Source: Myxococcota bacterium (lineage in GTDB: Bacteria > Myxococcota > Polyangia > GCA-2747355 > JAKLHH01). Taken from it: a stretch of 5,641 nucleotides of DNA. This document shows, one piece after another, positions 4,845-5,641 of this stretch; within the stretch, counting starts at the first letter, position 1; the number at the start of each line of letters is the position of its first letter. The position numbers were made by a program, and so were the translations under genes. The notes under the pieces are model-generated. The model was not told the origin of the DNA. It ran no database searches and saw nothing but the letters and a program-made list of their open reading frames with translations. The stretch lies in contig JAKLHH010000577.1 of NCBI GenBank assembly GCA_022710245.1, forward strand, positions 1-5,641, written 5' to 3'.

Positions 4845-5641
4845 TCAACCCGCGAGCCTGGCCGCGCCGGCCTCGAGCTCCTCGCGGGTCGCGAAGCGCT
4901 TCGCGCTCGCGCGCTGGGTGCAGGCGATGCGCGCGGCGATCTGACCACGCTGCAGCGCCGCCGCCGGCGGCAGCCCGTCGAACAGCCAGGCGGTGAGGAA
5001 GCCCACGGCGAGCGCGTCGCCGGCTCCGTTGGTGTCGACCACCGGCTCGCCCGAGGGCACGGCGGGGAAGCGGGTGACGCCGTCGGCGCCGAGGATCGCG
5101 CCGGCGGCTCCCCTGCCGCCCACCACGACGCGGCCCGGGCGGCCGTCGAGCAGGCGCGCGACCACGGGCTCCGGCTCGGGGAAGTTCACGGTCGAGAAGA
5201 ACAGCACGTCGGCGAGCTCGATGAACTCGCGGCGGTAGGGATCCTCGAGCGTCACCACGTCCTGCAGATCGCAGGCGACCACCAGCCCGAGCTCGCGCGC
5301 GATGGGCAGCAGGCGCCGGCACCAGCTCTCGAGGTGCGCGTGGAGGAGGCGCGCGCCGCGCAGCCACTCGCGGCAGCCCTCGAGGTCCGGCTCCACGTCC
5401 AGCTGGCCCTTGCCGTCGTAGAAGTTCTTGCGGCGACCGTCCCGGTACATGACGTTGACGCTGCGGTGGGTGCCGAGCGGGTCGCGGAAGAGCAGGGCGT
5501 CGATCCCCTCACGGCGGAGCTCGTCTCTCACGAAGGCCCCGAGCACGTCCTCGCCGACGGCGCCGAGGAACGCGGTCCTCAGCCCCAGGCGCCGGAAGGC
5601 GCGGGCCGAGCAGCCGCCGGCCTGACCGACGGTGTCGAGGT
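4845..5641 (-). CDS. PfkB/ribokinase-family carbohydrate kinase (5' end outside window)
   Basis: The frame runs from the right edge to a TGA at 4847-4845; 264 residues are visible. The segment next to the edge (VGQAGGCSARAFRRLGLRTAFLG, then AVGEDVLG) is the family's N-terminal GG region, so the gene starts upstream, probably about 35 residues outside the window for a usual length near 300. The GTG at 5546 is an internal Val (EDVLGAF). The C-terminal PfkB signature DTNGAGD (5036-5016) holds the ATP anion hole and the catalytic-base Asp, followed by a normal helix (ALAVGFLTAWL). The enzyme would phosphorylate a sugar or nucleoside-like hydroxyl with ATP in the cytoplasm. Residues such as HRSVNVMYRDGRRKNFYDG lie where the lid and substrate site are expected, but I cannot name the substrate. 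It converges on the peptidase gene and is not part of its operon. Confidence 0.92.
   Translation of the reverse strand, partial: LDTVGQAGGCSARAFRRLGLRTAFLGAVGEDVLGAFVRDELRREGIDALLFRDPLGTHRSVNVMYRDGRRKNFYDGKGQLDVEPDLEGCREWLRGARLLHAHLESWCRRLLPIARELGLVVACDLQDVVTLEDPYRREFIELADVLFFSTVNFPEPEPVVARLLDGRPGRVVVGGRGAAGAILGADGVTRFPAVPSGEPVVDTNGAGDALAVGFLTAWLFDGLPPAAALQRGQIAARIACTQRASAKRFATREELEAGAARLAG

Noticed and set aside
3641..4948. Minus-strand frame of 435 codons opposite the NlpC/P60 gene
   Set aside because: Composition is Arg/Ala/Val-rich with no motifs, while the plus strand carries a signal peptide, catalytic motifs and a sorting signal.
4845..5546. Sugar kinase starting at the GTG at 5546
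   Set aside because: The same frame continues upstream with the conserved AGG-containing N-terminal region, so this GTG is an internal Val codon.

Overview
The window is very GC-rich, with strong G/C bias at third codon positions and only one noticeably AT-richer patch (about 2560-2605). It looks like chromosomal DNA from a myxobacterium-type bacterium (Myxococcota). The best taxonomic clue is the C-terminus of the gene at 3713-4828: a Cys-Gly-Cys motif, a hydrophobic helix and an Arg-rich end, the pattern of a MYXO-CTERM sorting signal. Two lipoproteins, one with an Asp/Pro/Arg linker in five-residue steps, fit the same group. The phylum is an inference; no marker RNA is present.

Layout, left to right. 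(1) 1-1366, minus: a lipoprotein open at the left edge, with a lipobox, an Asp-periodic linker, a small Cys cluster, a five-bladed propeller like the GH43/GH32 group, and a Cys-rich tail with two copies of a C-x2-C-x6-C-x3-C module. (2) 1446-2456, minus: D-alanine--D-alanine ligase, 79 nt upstream of the lipoprotein on the same strand, so the two may be co-transcribed. (3) 2457-2687: a divergent intergenic region holding the putative promoters, two inverted repeats and a 7-4-7 direct repeat. (4) 2688-3716 and 3713-4828, plus: a two-gene operon joined by an ATGA overlap, encoding a lipoprotein with one NHL-like repeat and a secreted NlpC/P60-type cysteine peptidase with a beta-sandwich and a MYXO-CTERM anchor. 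(5) 4845-5641, minus: a PfkB/ribokinase-family sugar kinase that converges on the peptidase gene with a 16-nt gap and lacks its N-terminus at the right edge.

The centre of the window has a cell-wall theme. Ddl makes the D-Ala-D-Ala end of the peptidoglycan stem peptide, while the divergent operon encodes an exported enzyme of a family that usually cuts peptidoglycan peptides. Shared control through the 231-nt intergenic region is possible but unproven. Points to check include an Asp-to-Asn change at a predicted Mg2+ ligand of Ddl, hairpins that would bury the ribosome binding sites of ddl and of the downstream lipoprotein gene, and a Glu at the third catalytic position of the peptidase. I see no mobile element, CRISPR array, tRNA or rRNA, and no clearly novel multi-gene system.
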